Shown here: one piece after another, positions 12,201-25,416 of the stretch
Position numbering within the stretch: position 1 is the first letter of the stretch
Layout of the letters: every line of letters starts with the position of its first letter
Source of the DNA: Babylonia areolata
Taxonomy: Eukaryota > Mollusca > Gastropoda > Neogastropoda > Buccinidae
Length of the DNA: 64,000 nt
Reading direction: 5' to 3'
Assembly (NCBI RefSeq): GCF_041734735.1
Contig: NC_134884.1
Location: 34,066,409-34,130,408 of the forward strand
Notes under the pieces: model-generated
Seen by the model: the letters and a program-made list of their open reading frames with translations, nothing else
Told to the model about the DNA's origin: nothing
The model's database searches: none
Program-made: the position numbers and the translations under genes

Positions 12201-15200
12201 AGAGGTTGGATTGCTTAAATATTGTCTTTCGCTTTTATTAAACAGCATGATTTTCAGACTGAGAACATTTGCATAATGGTGAAAATTGAATCAGTTCATC
12301 ATAGCAGTAAATAATATATGTAGAATCATACTGTACTGCCTTTTAGGAGGAGAAAGCATTTCAAAAAGGAAGTTCAATATAACTAAAGAATTCATGGCAT
12401 TATTACATATTTCATCACTATGTCTCATGGAATTGAGTTATCTGTAGGTATCATTATACATCTACGAAATGTTTGTATTTGAAAGCCCCTCCCCCACACA
12501 CCACCACCACCCTCCTATTTGTAATTTTTTTTCAAGCAGATGTAATGTAGCATGATATATGGATCAGTCCATGCACTGTGATGTCTCCTTGAAAATCAAA
12601 ACTGAAAATTTCATCATATCGTGTTGCTGTCCAGGAAAGAACGAGATGCAGACGAAACTGGAGAGCGCCATGCAGGAGGTGAACGACAAATACCTTCTGC
12701 TGGAGGAGGCGGAGAAGACGAGTGTGCGCACGGCGCTCATCGAGGAGAGGGAACGCTTCTGCGTCTTCATCAGCTGCATTAAGCCCTTCGTGGTGAGTGG
12801 CAGGGGGAGGACTGCTTGGAGCGTTTGTTCCCTCCATCATTGTGTAGTTTTGGTTGTTTCTTCCCTGCATCGTCGTGTAGATTTTGTTGGTGTGAATGAC
12901 ATGATTCTGGCTGTTATTTATTTATTTGTTTTTTTTTGTGTGTGTGACAGGGTTTTGTGTTTGATATTAATGTACAAATTTATTTAGTTGGGCTGTGCTG
13001 ATATGTGTACAATATGCAACAATGTCAAATGTCTGTTGTGGGTGTCTGTACTGCTTAAGCAAGATTATGCATTATTTTATTTTTGTGGGTTTTTTTTTGA
13101 CGATCCTGCATTTTGTTTTTATCTAATACACTGAATGCGACTGACTTGAGTTTCTTGTTTGTCGAAGCTAAAATTTGTGGTTGGACAGCACAGTTTGTTT
13201 TGTTCGTAAGGTTAGAAGTCTTGCACTTTCAGTTTCTTGTAACGCGCATCTTTTATTTTCTTTTTTTTGTTTTCCAGATGTCTTTAGAATAAGAATGTGC
13301 TTATAATGAGAGTGTTTCACTTTCGGGGAAAACAGTTCAACATGACAAGGGAAGTAACCTTTTTCTCAGTTTTGAAAGTAGCAATTTGATCAGTTGATGT
13401 GAGTTGCCTCCTGTTGCACGTACTCAGTTCTGTGTTAATGAGCACACACACCTGTGTTGTTCTGAAGGTGTTCATTTGGCAAACATTGGCTCTCAAGCAC
13501 CCTGCTTTTTCATCGATGGAATTTGTAAATGTTATTTTTTTGGGGGGGTGGGAGTGGGGTATCTTTTTGAATATTTTTTTTAGGAGAGGGGTTTGTGTGG
13601 AGGGTGGGTGTAGGGGCAGAAAAAAAGTCATGCGTTTGTAATTATTCCAAAATTGTGCATGTTGAGCTTGAAAGTATGCTGTCCTTCATATACATGTGAT
13701 TATTTTTGTATTTTATGAATATCTGTATTGATGTTGTGGCAAATTTCCCCCCCTCACTTTGTTTGCGTTAAGACTTTGGTTAAAACTGGACCTTGGTGGT
13801 AAACTTTTCAGCATTACAAGTACTGGTCACATACAAGTTTGTACAAATGTTGTTTGCTATGGAGATAATAAAGTATCCTTGTTCTTCTCATTGATTTACT
13901 GTCTGTCCACTCCAAAGTCATTTCAACAAGTCTGCATTCATTCATTAATTTCAGCACACATTTGAATATTCATTTTAAAAAAAAAATTGTAGTGCCTGTG
14001 CTTTTCAGAGAAATCCTGTATTAAAAAAATCATCTGTGTGCAGTATTAGCAAAGGTGTCAATGATTTCTCTATTGAATTTTTTTTTGGGGGGGGGGGTAG
14101 GGGGGTAGAGTCTGTGCTTTATAGAAAAAATCATGTATATGTATTGAAATGATTATCTGTGTGCCGCATTTTGGTCGGCAAAGGTGTCAATAATTGCTCT
14201 ATTAGAGACATCAGATTAAAAAAAATTTTGTTTGTTCAGGATCACGAAGCAGAAGTGTCAATAATTTCTGTATTGGAGATATAAATTTTTTTTTTCTGTT
14301 CGTTTGTTCAGGATCACGAAGTTCATCTGCTGACGGAGGTGACACATCTGCAGGAGATCATGCACAGCCTGTGTCTGCAGGCTTCCGACCCCCACTCCCT
14401 GCCCGACTCTAGCGAACAGGTCATCACAGACCTCAAGGGCATGGACCTGTCCGCCTTTGGTCTGCAAGGGAAGCAGGTAACAGCTATTAACACTTTGGCT
14501 GCCGTTGTCGCCTTTTCGGCACCCACTTGCGAGACAACCAATGTCGCCAAAAGGTGACCTGATCAGGGTAGGTCATTCACAAACCTACCACTTTTATTTG
14601 GGGAGGTTTGAAAGGCCATATTTTGTGCATGTGACCAGGGGAATCCCCTTCTATCGATCGACGCCATCTTTTCAGTACTTCTGCAAGTTTTTGAGTGAAT
14701 TTATTATAGTTTTATCCGCAGTTTCGATCTTTTCATTTTCCAAAATGGCTGCATCGACGAGCAGACAACACCACTTCACAACTGAGCAAGTTATTGAGCA
14801 ACTGAGACTGCAGCCAGACCAGCAAAATGAAGATTCGGGCGAAGAATTGCCGTATGATGATGGAGTTTCATTGTCTGAGGGGGAGGGTGATAGCGATGGT
14901 GACTGAGCACCGAGCCAAGCACCAAGTCACGAGCATACGGGGCGTGGCCAGACTAGTGGAGCACGTGTTCCTGCTACGGCCACCACATCGGCAGCTGTGA
15001 GTGACCGTGATAGTGAAGTGGAAGAGTGTGCTGCTCAAGTGGCAGCTTTTGTGTCACGTCAGAGACAAACAGCACAGCATGGCCGTGGGTCAAGCTCAAC
15101 TACATGCCAACAACCAGGAGGGAGGGGGCATGGTAGAACAGCTGTGCCAAGCCCTGATTTGTTTCGGTGGCTGTGATCCATACTGTCCTGAAGAATGGCT

Positions 15201-18200
15201 TCCAAATTTTACTAAGAAAACAGGTGAGAGGTCTGTGTGTGTGTGTGTGTATGGTTGTGTGTGTGTGTGTGTGTGCTCGCACATATATGTCACTGAGAGT
15301 GTGTGTGACTAAGATTAGGTTGCACTTATTTTTTATATGGACAGATCAGAGGTGCACTGTTCATTCACTAGCAGCACATTTAAAATAATGTGTGCATTGT
15401 ATCAGACAAGTGCATGACATTGAAGAGCAAGAGCAATATGTTTATTTACCACACAAATATTTCATGTCAGTTTTTTTTTTCTTGTGAAGATTATGGAGAT
15501 ACACTGTGTAAAACAATGCCTGTGTAAGTCAGGGATGCAAAGGGGAGTAACCTACTTTGTGAGGTCATCAGCCATAGCTACTTTCGTTTTCTCTGCATAG
15601 GCGGGTAGTTGCACAGGACAGGAATCACACCCCTGCCGAAGTCTGCACTAGTGGATCACGGTAAGTATGTTAAATAAATGTAATTTTAGGAAGAAAATTT
15701 CCTGTTTTTGCTATTTGTGCACTTTTTATGAGTATAATATCATTAATTTGCAGTATGTATCATTAGCTGATAATAAATCAGCTGTTATATCATTATTACT
15801 GATTGTATTTTCCTTTTATTTTTGCTCATGTGTTTCAGGTGTCCTTCCTTGTCAACACTGACAACTTCCATCCAGTGGACTTCTTTATGGTTTTCTTCCC
15901 AGTATCAGTATCAGTATTCCAACTCATGGCTTACCAGTCTATTCTGTATGCAGAGGAGCTGCTGTCAGGCATCACTGAACTCATTCAGCATTCAAGGCTG
16001 AATGCTGCCAAAGACGTCACTGTTCCTGAAATGAAGGCATACACAGCACTTCAGATCGCGATGAGGCTGTGTTGTAAGTCTGAAATCGAGGACTGCTGGC
16101 AGACGTACTGGCTGCTCAACCTGCCATTTGGAACCATAATGTGCAAGAAGCCAATGTGTCCCACTCTGTGCTTTGAGCTGTGTCATACTGTGGAGGACTA
16201 CGGGAAAGCAGCAGCAACCAAAATTCATGGTCTCCAACAGTGAACAGTTCAGACCTGTGTACATATTTGTAACATATTTTTCCACCATTCTTTTATTTTT
16301 TTTTTTACTTTAGTAGTATCTCAGTTTCTTCAGATAATTGTAAAGTGAAAATAAATTAATAATAATAATAATAATAATGGTATTTATATAGCGCTGGATC
16401 TTGTGCAGAGACAAATCAAAGCGCTTTCGCACCAGTCATTCACACACATGCATAACTCTAATACTGTAGAAACTAAAGACAAGGAAGGGCAGGCAAGGGA
16501 GGCTATTTGGGAAGAGGTGGGTTTTAAGGCCAGACTTGAAAGAGCTGAGTGTGGAGACTTGACGAAGCGAAAAAGGAAGTTCATTCCAATGGCAAGGTCC
16601 AGAAACAGAAAGAACGGCGGCCAACAGTCGAGTGTTTGAATCTGGGTATGCGTAAACAGAGTGGATCTGAGGCCGATCGTAGTGATATTTCAAGTGAGGA
16701 CACTGTGAAACCTTCAAGTGAAGTGACAGAAATCATTTTTCTACAAAAACGCAAGTTCATTTTGTGTGTTTTCTGTGGATTATATTCTGGATTACACCAT
16801 TACATGGGAAATATATTTGTACTGAAGACTTCAGTTGGTGAGCTTACTTTGTTTTCAACTGCATTGCAGTGATGTTTGTGTTGTACCTGTCTTTGTTTAT
16901 GTCTGTAATGTGTCAAAGTGCAAAATTTGTATTCAAAACAAAACAAAACATAATTAGCACAAAAATAAAAAATATTTCACTTGTATGAGCTTCATTTATT
17001 GGTCCAAAACACAAAAATTCCATCATTTCTTTTACTGGAAAAAAAAGGAAGTCATTTGGTTCAAAAACAAAAAAGTTACAGTAATTTGAAATTGGTAGGC
17101 GTAATTTCTTGCTCTTTCTTGAAAATCAGCTGACGCCAGGGAGTGTAGCACTCTAAACTCGCTGGCGGTAAAAGGGTTAAGGGGGTGGAGGAGGAATTTT
17201 GTAAATCACACAGTTTATCTAGGGTGGTTTATCTCCAGACCATTTTCTCAGTTTCATGGTTATTATTCTGGATATTGTTTTATGACTTGAAATGCCACTT
17301 TCTACTGTATTTCCCCAGGCACTGAAGTGGTTGTCTTGTCACACGCACTGGTGATTGTAGACCTTCATTGAAGTATTAATTTTCACATTTTTATTGTATT
17401 TAAAAGTAATATTTCCCAGACACTCTATACCTATCGATCATGAAGCCACAGCAGTCACTACTATCCTTGGTTTCAAATGATGATGCTCAGCTAATCACAT
17501 GCGTGTTTACATTGAAATACAATTGAGAAGACCAATTTGCTTAATTGTTTGCCCAAACAAGAGAGAACATGGCTGAATCAAGTTGCGTCTTGGTCAAACT
17601 GTGTCTGTGCCCAGTGGATTAAACTACAAGGTGTGTTGGCTGATGTAAGTCAGGGTGTTCCCACCAGATTCAAAATATCCTACCAAATTTCCTGATTGTT
17701 CCTGCAAACACTTGACAGGAGTTGGCATCTCTGGTTACAAAAGTGTAAAACAAAAAAGAAGGGTTTTCTTGGCAGGAAAAAAAGGGGTTGGCATCTCTGG
17801 TTACAAAGTGTAAAACAAAAAAGAAGGGTTTTCATGGTAGGAAAAAACCCCTGTCTTTTGTTGACTGTGAACAGCACCCCTCGCCGCCCAGTTCCCCCAG
17901 CTCCTTGGGGTCCCGCAAGTCATCGGTGTGCAGCATGGCCAGCATCAACAGCTGCTCCAGCACCTCCTCCAAGTCACACTCTCCAGGCCACACCCTGCAC
18001 AAACAGAACACTGTGCAGGTATGGTGTGTGTGTAGGTGCTGTGTTTGTAGGTATTTTTGTCTGCATGTTTGTTGTGTCATGTCACTTTAAGGTGCTCTGT
18101 GTGTGTGTGTGTGTGTGTGTGATAGTGGGAGTGAATGATTGATTTTTGTTTCCAAAAGTGAGGGAAATCTTTTTATTTAAAAAAAAATTGTGTTGACCAG

Positions 18201-20730
18201 CCCTTGAAAACAAGAGAGAGAGAGGGAGGGAGGGAGATACAGAAAGAGTGCGTGTGTGTGCATGTGAATGTGGTGTTGTAATTTTGTTTTCTTTCAGCAT
18301 CCTTCTGTATGTGTGTTGGTGTGTTATTTTTTTAGATTTGTTTTTTTCTTTTTTTCTCTCCTGCATTCCTTTTAAGCTTTTCAGATGTTTGATTCTAATG
18401 GAGGAGTATTCATGACCATGTGCTTGTTCACTGACTGCAGTGTGCCATGTTGTCAATTTGTGCGAGGTTGTTGATGTTAATTTAAAAACAAAACAGAGAT
18501 AGGGAGAATAGATAAGTCATTGCCTTGTGATGTTGTGTTATTATTTCCTTTGTATAAAATGAACCAGTGAGAATGGCTAAATAATTGCGTTGTCTTCCAT
18601 GCAGTAGCTTCTGTGCATGTTAATCTCTCTTCACTTTGTCTGTTGTATTAGTGTTATATTTTTCTGAAAGTGATTTTATACTTTTAAAAGTTTTGCTTCA
18701 AGTAGATATTAATATTAGTTGACATCTTTACACATAGTCATGACAGACTTGTGCATGCACACATCAGTCACTTGCACACAGGAATGCACACACAGACAGA
18801 TAGATACGCACATACATCATGTACGCAGGCACACATACACACATGCACATGAACATGGATATACAGACACTGTATATGAAAAGCCAAAGACATAAAAGTG
18901 AGAGTTCTTAATGTTTAGACAGATACACAGTTGTAGTCATGCAGTTGTAGTCTAATGCAGTCAGATTTCTTACCCATTAGTAGAAGTATAGGAAACAAGT
19001 ACCATAATTGCTGGGCAACAAGGCGATACAGCACAGAAGATGCTTCCCTAGAATGTAAAGAAAAAATATTTTGAACGTGTACAATACGCACACATCTGAT
19101 AAACTGCATTTGCTGGAAACCTTGAAAAGTGGAAGTCTTCCATATTGATTGGTGCTGAGTGGCTCTATTAATCCACGATGTTGTTTTCTGAGTAGTGACA
19201 TCGTCCTTTGAAACTGGATTAGTGTTCGACTTGTTTTCATCTGCATGTCGACATTGTTCATCTGCTCGGTTATCTGCGTTTTCATCATCTGGTACAGTTT
19301 CAACTAACCAAATTTGCCCTGTTGTTAAGCCCCAGTGCATTAACTTGTTAGGATCTAGTCCCTCTTCCAGTCCCAGTAGCCATCTTGCTTTGCATATTTG
19401 AAAAGATTTTGAAGGTGATTAGTTCACTTTTCTGATTAACTCTATGGAGACGTAGTTAGATAGTGCATGAAGTTTTACTGTGACTGGCAAATATGGACAT
19501 ATTTGAAAAATTCAACACACTTTCACACAGAGACAAAGACATACAAATTATATATCACTAGAAAGTTTACCATCTCTTCTTTTAACATATTAAAACAGTT
19601 TTCTCATTAAATGCTGCTAAATATATATATTTTTTAATGTTTTGAATTATGTCACTAAATACTGAAAAACAAAAACAAAAAAAATTGAAAAATAGGTATT
19701 CTCTACCGACCAGGCATGTCATATCCATCAGCTAATCCACAAGGCAGTACAAGATGATTTTCTCACACAGTAAGGTTCCCTGATTCTCATGAATCAGTTT
19801 GAAGTCAAATGTTTCGCAACAAACTGTTAAAAAAAAAAAAAAAATTAGAAGATCACAACACTGGTTGGTTATGTAAAGATCGACCTCTCACCCAGTCCAG
19901 AAAAGTCTAGAAAAAAAATCTTTTCACGCAGTTAACTGTCAAGGGGAAATAACTCAGTTTTTCCTAGACTGATCCCTCAAGACAGCCTGATTAGTTTCCC
20001 TTTAATTGAACATTGCTGAGTGTATGAAAAAAATTCTGCGATCCGCCAAATGCTACACTACGGCACGTCATTCTGAGCGGGCAGAGTGCCGGCGCATCTC
20101 CAAAGAGTTAATCTGTTTTCACACCACAGTTTATCCCCATCTCAGATGCTGCTCTTTTTCCGTGCCTTAAAGACAAAAAGCAATCATGATCTCTTAAATG
20201 CAGTGTCCTTTGCAATTTGTTTTCAGTTCAGTATTATATTGAACATCAGTGATCTTGAGTGGAGCTGTTGTAAGACTGAAGTGTGTTGCTGTTCAGTGTG
20301 ATTGTGTACACCTATTGTGATCAAGAAAGTTGTCAAGTATCAAGTTTGTTGTGAGAAGTGTCACCAAGTGGTGGTCAGAATTTAGTTTTCAGACATGGAT
20401 AAGGCACATTCTGCTATAAAGATGTGGGGGTCAGATTTGAGTTGAAGAGTTTTGCCTTGTGGTACAGAAATTATGGTAGTTGTATCACACTATGCAAGAG
20501 CAGAGGGATAATTCTTTTGCCTTTGTTGCATAACTTTACATAATAGTGTTTTGTTTCTAAGGAGCATGCACATTCTTACACATCTATCATGCATTACAAA
20601 AAGTTAAATACAATTTTTTTGCTGGTATTTGTCATACTTGTGTCCACATGACACGTCCAGATCGAAACAGTCACACGCAAACCTGTGCATGCATGCACAT
20701 GCTGATGCCTATGCATGTGCGCATGCACAT

Positions 20731-20769
<39 letters not shown>

Positions 20770-23700
20770 AAAAGATGCACATGACTGGCACAGCAAATCA
20801 CATAATGAGAGGCATACAAACATGCTCGTGCACACTTGAACTACATCATAATTACACATTTAAAAAAAAAAAATAATAATGAACTTTCATTTTCATTTCA
20901 GTTTTGCATTTTGTGTTGGTCTTCTTGTCAGTCGCTTGTAAAGCATGTCTGTTGTATGCTGCCTGCTCCCTCTCTGCTTTTCTACTCCTCCTTTGCCTTG
21001 TTGCTGCTTTTGTGCCCCTCTGCTCCCTTACCTCCCCCCATAACCCCCTTTTCCCCCTCCACCCACCCAGTATGACTGCCCTCCCACCCACCCACCTACC
21101 CACCCAGACCTGAGCACCTCATTCCTTCCCACAGCTACCCCTGGGTGTTGAGCGCCTGACCAGCGTATCGTCTCAGGACTCTGGCTTCACCTCACAGGAC
21201 ACGCTGTTTGTGAGACCGACCACCCCCCTGTCCCTTAACTTACATCAGGTAGGCGATTGCCCTGCTCAGGGTTGGAAGTGACTAAGTTTGAGCTGCTAAC
21301 TCTCAGAGAATTTTTTGCACCGCTTCCATTTGAACTAAACGGAGATGTGTTTTGTAGTGTTCTTTTGCCTGTTGTTATTGTGGTTTGTGGTGTTGTGTGG
21401 CAATGTTTTGTGTATGGTTAGTATGGGTTTGAATGTATGATTATTGTATGCTTTGAGAATGTTTCTGTGTTGTATGTTATTTGGATCAGTATATTATTTG
21501 GACAATATTGCAGGGTGTATTTACTAATGTGACGATAAAGCTTTAGTAATAATTACAGATGAGTTGTGTGGTTTGGTGTTTTGGCTTTAATGTTTCAGGG
21601 GCAGTTGAATGAATATGGTATCCACCCCAGAAAATTTTCCCTTGTTATTCTGGTTGTATAGACAAACTCTGGCATTGAATATTATTATATGATGCACACT
21701 ACTGGTGAGCGTTTACAATACTGTTTATCAACATTAATGGCAAGTTATGAGGAGACCGTGAAGATGGAGCAGTGATAAAGGAATTATTAAAAAAAAAAAA
21801 AAAAGCTTTAAGGATGTTTTTGTAATGCAGTATTGCAGTTCTGAATGCCTTTTTTTCTTCATTGACTTAGATTATGTAATTCTTTTTGCATTTGATATAT
21901 AAATTACAAATGCATGATTTAGTAAACAGCGTATGTGTGTGTGTGTGTGCTTGTGTGTGCGTTTTGTTCATGTGCATGCTAGATGGAAGTGGTTGCACAG
22001 TATGTGATCAAATACACATCCTTGTTGATTTTAAATTTAAACTGATCTGCTCTGTATCTGGCAGCTGTCAGTATTTGAAGGTACTTGATAATCATTTTTG
22101 AGACTTTCGCATATTTCATAACCAGTTTCAGGGCTGTTCTTGTTTCGTTAAAGTGGGTTTTAAATTGTTTACTTATGTTTCTGTAATGTGATTTCCTGGA
22201 TTTGGATTGCTTTCATTATTTACACAAAGGTCAATTTAGATTGCTTCGTCAGCTGAATGAACCCTGGGATTAGTTCTGGTCCTTGTAACTATAGATCCCG
22301 GATCCACTGTCTTTCTTTATTCTCAGTCTGTGCATTGCTTTACTGAAAGTGTTGCTTTTCATGTCTGGTGTACTTTGGTTGTTGAACAGTTTATACGGCA
22401 TGTGCATCATTATGTTAACCGTGAAGAATTCGGGGGAAGGGATGGTTGGACAAAATTCCTTCCCAGTGTTATTTTATTTATAACATGATTTAGTGGTGCT
22501 GTATTGATCTGTTAGCTCCTGTCAGGATTGCTGTGAGTTAAATATTGGTGATATTCCGTGACCAAGGCTTTCTTTGTGAATCCCCGCGTCCCCTACGCAC
22601 ACACCAAGAAACATGTTTCTGGCCAGATAAAGAAACTTGTTTTTGGCCGAATTTCCCCTTTAAAAAAAAATGTTTTTGGCTAGATTTCCCCTTCAGGAAA
22701 CATGATTTTAGCCAGATTTCCCCATTAGGAAACCTGTTTTGGCCAGATTTCCCCATCAAGAAACATATTTTGGGCCATATTTCCCCTTAGGAAACATGTT
22801 TTTGGCCAGATTTCCCGTTTAGGAAACATGTTTTGGCCAGATTTCCCCATCAAGAAACATGTTTTGGCCAGATTTCCCCTTTAGGAAACGTTTTTCGCCA
22901 GATTTCCCCATCAGGAAACATGTTTTGGGCCAGATTTCCCCATCAAGAAACATGTTTTAGGATGGATTTCCACTACAAGATGCATGTTTTTGACCAGATT
23001 TCCCCATCAACATGTTTTTGACCATCAACATGTTTTTGTCCAGATTTCCCCCTGAAGAAACATGTTTTTGTCCAGATTTCCCCATCAACATGTTTTTGGC
23101 CATATTTCTCCATCAACATGTTTTTGGCCAGATTTCCCCAACAACATGTTTTTGACCAGATTTTCCCATCAACTTGTTTTTGGCCAGATTTCCTCTTCAG
23201 GAAACATGTTTTTGGCCACATTTTCCCCTTGAAGTAGCCAGCATGATCCCTGCTGTGTGTGCAGGACACCATGGCCCGGCGGGACAGCACAGACGCAGCA
23301 GACAGCAGCTCCACACCGGGCAGTCCCCTCTCGGACCTGGACTCGACCCTCACCCCATCCAGTTTCAGCACCAACAGCCTCCCCTTCTCCGCCGCCACCA
23401 GCTCCAAACTGGACAGGGCGCGCCCCCACACCATCTCCGCTGGCTCGGAGAAAAGCTACGCCCGCCTGGCTGTGAAACCGGAGCTGTTTGAACCCCTGGC
23501 AGAGAAGTCGGAGGCTGGGGAAGAGATGAAGAGTCAGCAGGATGGGATGAAGGTTAGGTCGCAGAGCATGTCAAGCGAGAGCCACTACGCCCGGCCGGCA
23601 GCTGGCATCAACAAGATGCAGCCGGTTCTGCCCCCTCACTGTCCCAAGCCTAAGGTGAAGGCTGTCGCGCCCCCTACTTTGCCGCCTGGTGAGTAGTTGT

Positions 23701-25358
23701 TGGTTGCTGATGCATGCAGGGGTGTGGGTGTGAGGGTTGGTGAGGAAAGGGGGAGGGTGAATGTTGGGAGAGGGGATGGGCAGAGGTTCAGATAGAGGTA
23801 ATGACTGTGTGTGGGTGTGTGTGTGTGAACAAATGTGTCCCTTTTAGAGTATGGATGTATATGTATATATGTGTATATGTCTGACCACTGTTTACTACAG
23901 TGATACTGTAGAGATGCAGCTGTTATCTTTCGTTTTTTTACCCCCATCTTTCTTGTCATATATTCTTATCGTGAGTGGATTGAAATGTCTGACCACTGTT
24001 TACTACTGTGATACTGTAGAGATACAGCTGTATCATAGCATCTTTCTTTCTTTACCCCTATCTTTCTTGTTGTAAAAATAGTCTTTATATTTCATCACTA
24101 GGCCTGCTCAGCTTATATCTAGATTGACATAAGCTTACAGCTGGGCCAACAGCAAAGTGAGAACTGAATGATCAGTGGTTTATCCATTGCAGTGGGATAT
24201 TACAGCTTATTTTTTTTTATGAAGGACTATGACTAAAACCAGGAGGCAGGATTGCACTGGTTCTTAGTGTTGCAGCCAAGGGGGGCTAGCTGGCCTTTGG
24301 GAACAATCCCAACACCAACTGTCCCAAAACCCTCTTGGCTGAAGAGAGGGAGTGAGTAACATGGGCAAGACACTCTCCATTAGAATCAAATTCTAGCCCA
24401 GATAGTCTTCAGCTGTTCTGATGGTCACAGTGGGACATGACTATCATACTATCATACATATATTAGTGGATTGAAATGTCTGACCACTGCTAACTACATT
24501 GATTCTGTAGAGATGCAGCCGGCCTATGCCAACACGGCAGAGCTTCACCAGATGGCCATGGAAAAGAGGGAGAGAGAGCAGCAACAGGGCATTGAAAATC
24601 ACAGTGCTTCCGTCGCCCTACTTTCAGGTCCCCATCAGCTTGCTCCGGTAAGTGTGGGGAGAATTTGTTGAAAAACAAAAATGTTGCATTTCTGACTGAG
24701 ATAAAAAGGAAAAAAAACAAAAAACAACCACCCAAAACACCTACTTCATTCAGTTTTATAGAATTAATACTTTTACTGGACTTTGTTAACTGTTTTTAAA
24801 AATGCTGTGTTACCTGCTTTAGAAAATGCTGCTTTTGTGAATTGTATTTGTGCGTGTGTGTGGAGGTGGGAAGGGGAAGGGCAAGAAGGGATTGGGGGTT
24901 TGAAATGTGTGTGGCATTGTGATAGATAATGCTTTGGACTGCCTGTTGTAAAATGTGGCTGTGGTATGTGTATTTTCAGCTTACGCCTTGTACTACCTAT
25001 ACTTCGTGCTGCGTGCTGTGTTTATCTTTCAGTGTGGTTTTTATGTTATTGTGTGCGTTTACATATGTATACAGTATTATATATGTGTGTGTTTTTGTGT
25101 TCTGTTATATATGCATCTACAAGCGTGTTTTGTATAAATGATGAAGTAATGTGTCATTGTATGTGTGTGTGCAGTGTGTCTGTGCATTTGTCCTTGTAAT
25201 ATTATTTTGAGCCCATGATTTTAACTGCAAGGTTTGTTTTGCAAAAACATTTTCTTATATATTTTCTTATGTATAGTTATATAACTTTGTGACTGTAATA
25301 CTCTGCATTCAGTGTGCATGTTTTCATATGTACATACATGCCACTGTGCTTGTTGTGC

Positions 25359-25416
<58 letters not shown>

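Larger units (their letters stand above)
11243..12634 (+). other. MTSS1 intron 6
   Basis: Contains a candidate 6-nt microexon (11598-11603) and a perfect three-copy 44-bp tandem repeat (11843-11974). Apart from these I see nothing in it. Confidence 0.8.
14487..17180 (+). mobile_element. Internally deleted piggyBac element
   Basis: A 2.7-kb element bounded by TTAA at both ends (14487-14490 and 17177-17180). The left terminus reads TTAACACTTTGGCTGCCG and the right, inverted, TTAACCCTTTTACCGCC, similar imperfect terminal inverted repeats. A subterminal inverted pair (GTCGCCTTTTCGG and GTCACCTTTTGGC, the latter inverted) sits near the left end. Inside are piggyBac transposase pieces in + orientation and a nested LINE 3' end. 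The catalytic middle of the transposase is missing, so the copy is non-autonomous. It lies in MTSS1 intron 8. Confidence 0.85.

Noticed and set aside
18915-19340. 141-aa minus-strand frame in MTSS1 intron 9
   Set aside because: The N-terminal part looks vaguely transposase-like, but no motif can be named and the C-terminal part is plain AT-rich sequence.
22545-23021. Open frames reading ETCFWPDFP-like repeats
   Set aside because: They follow the 32-bp minisatellite and have no start context or non-repeat part.
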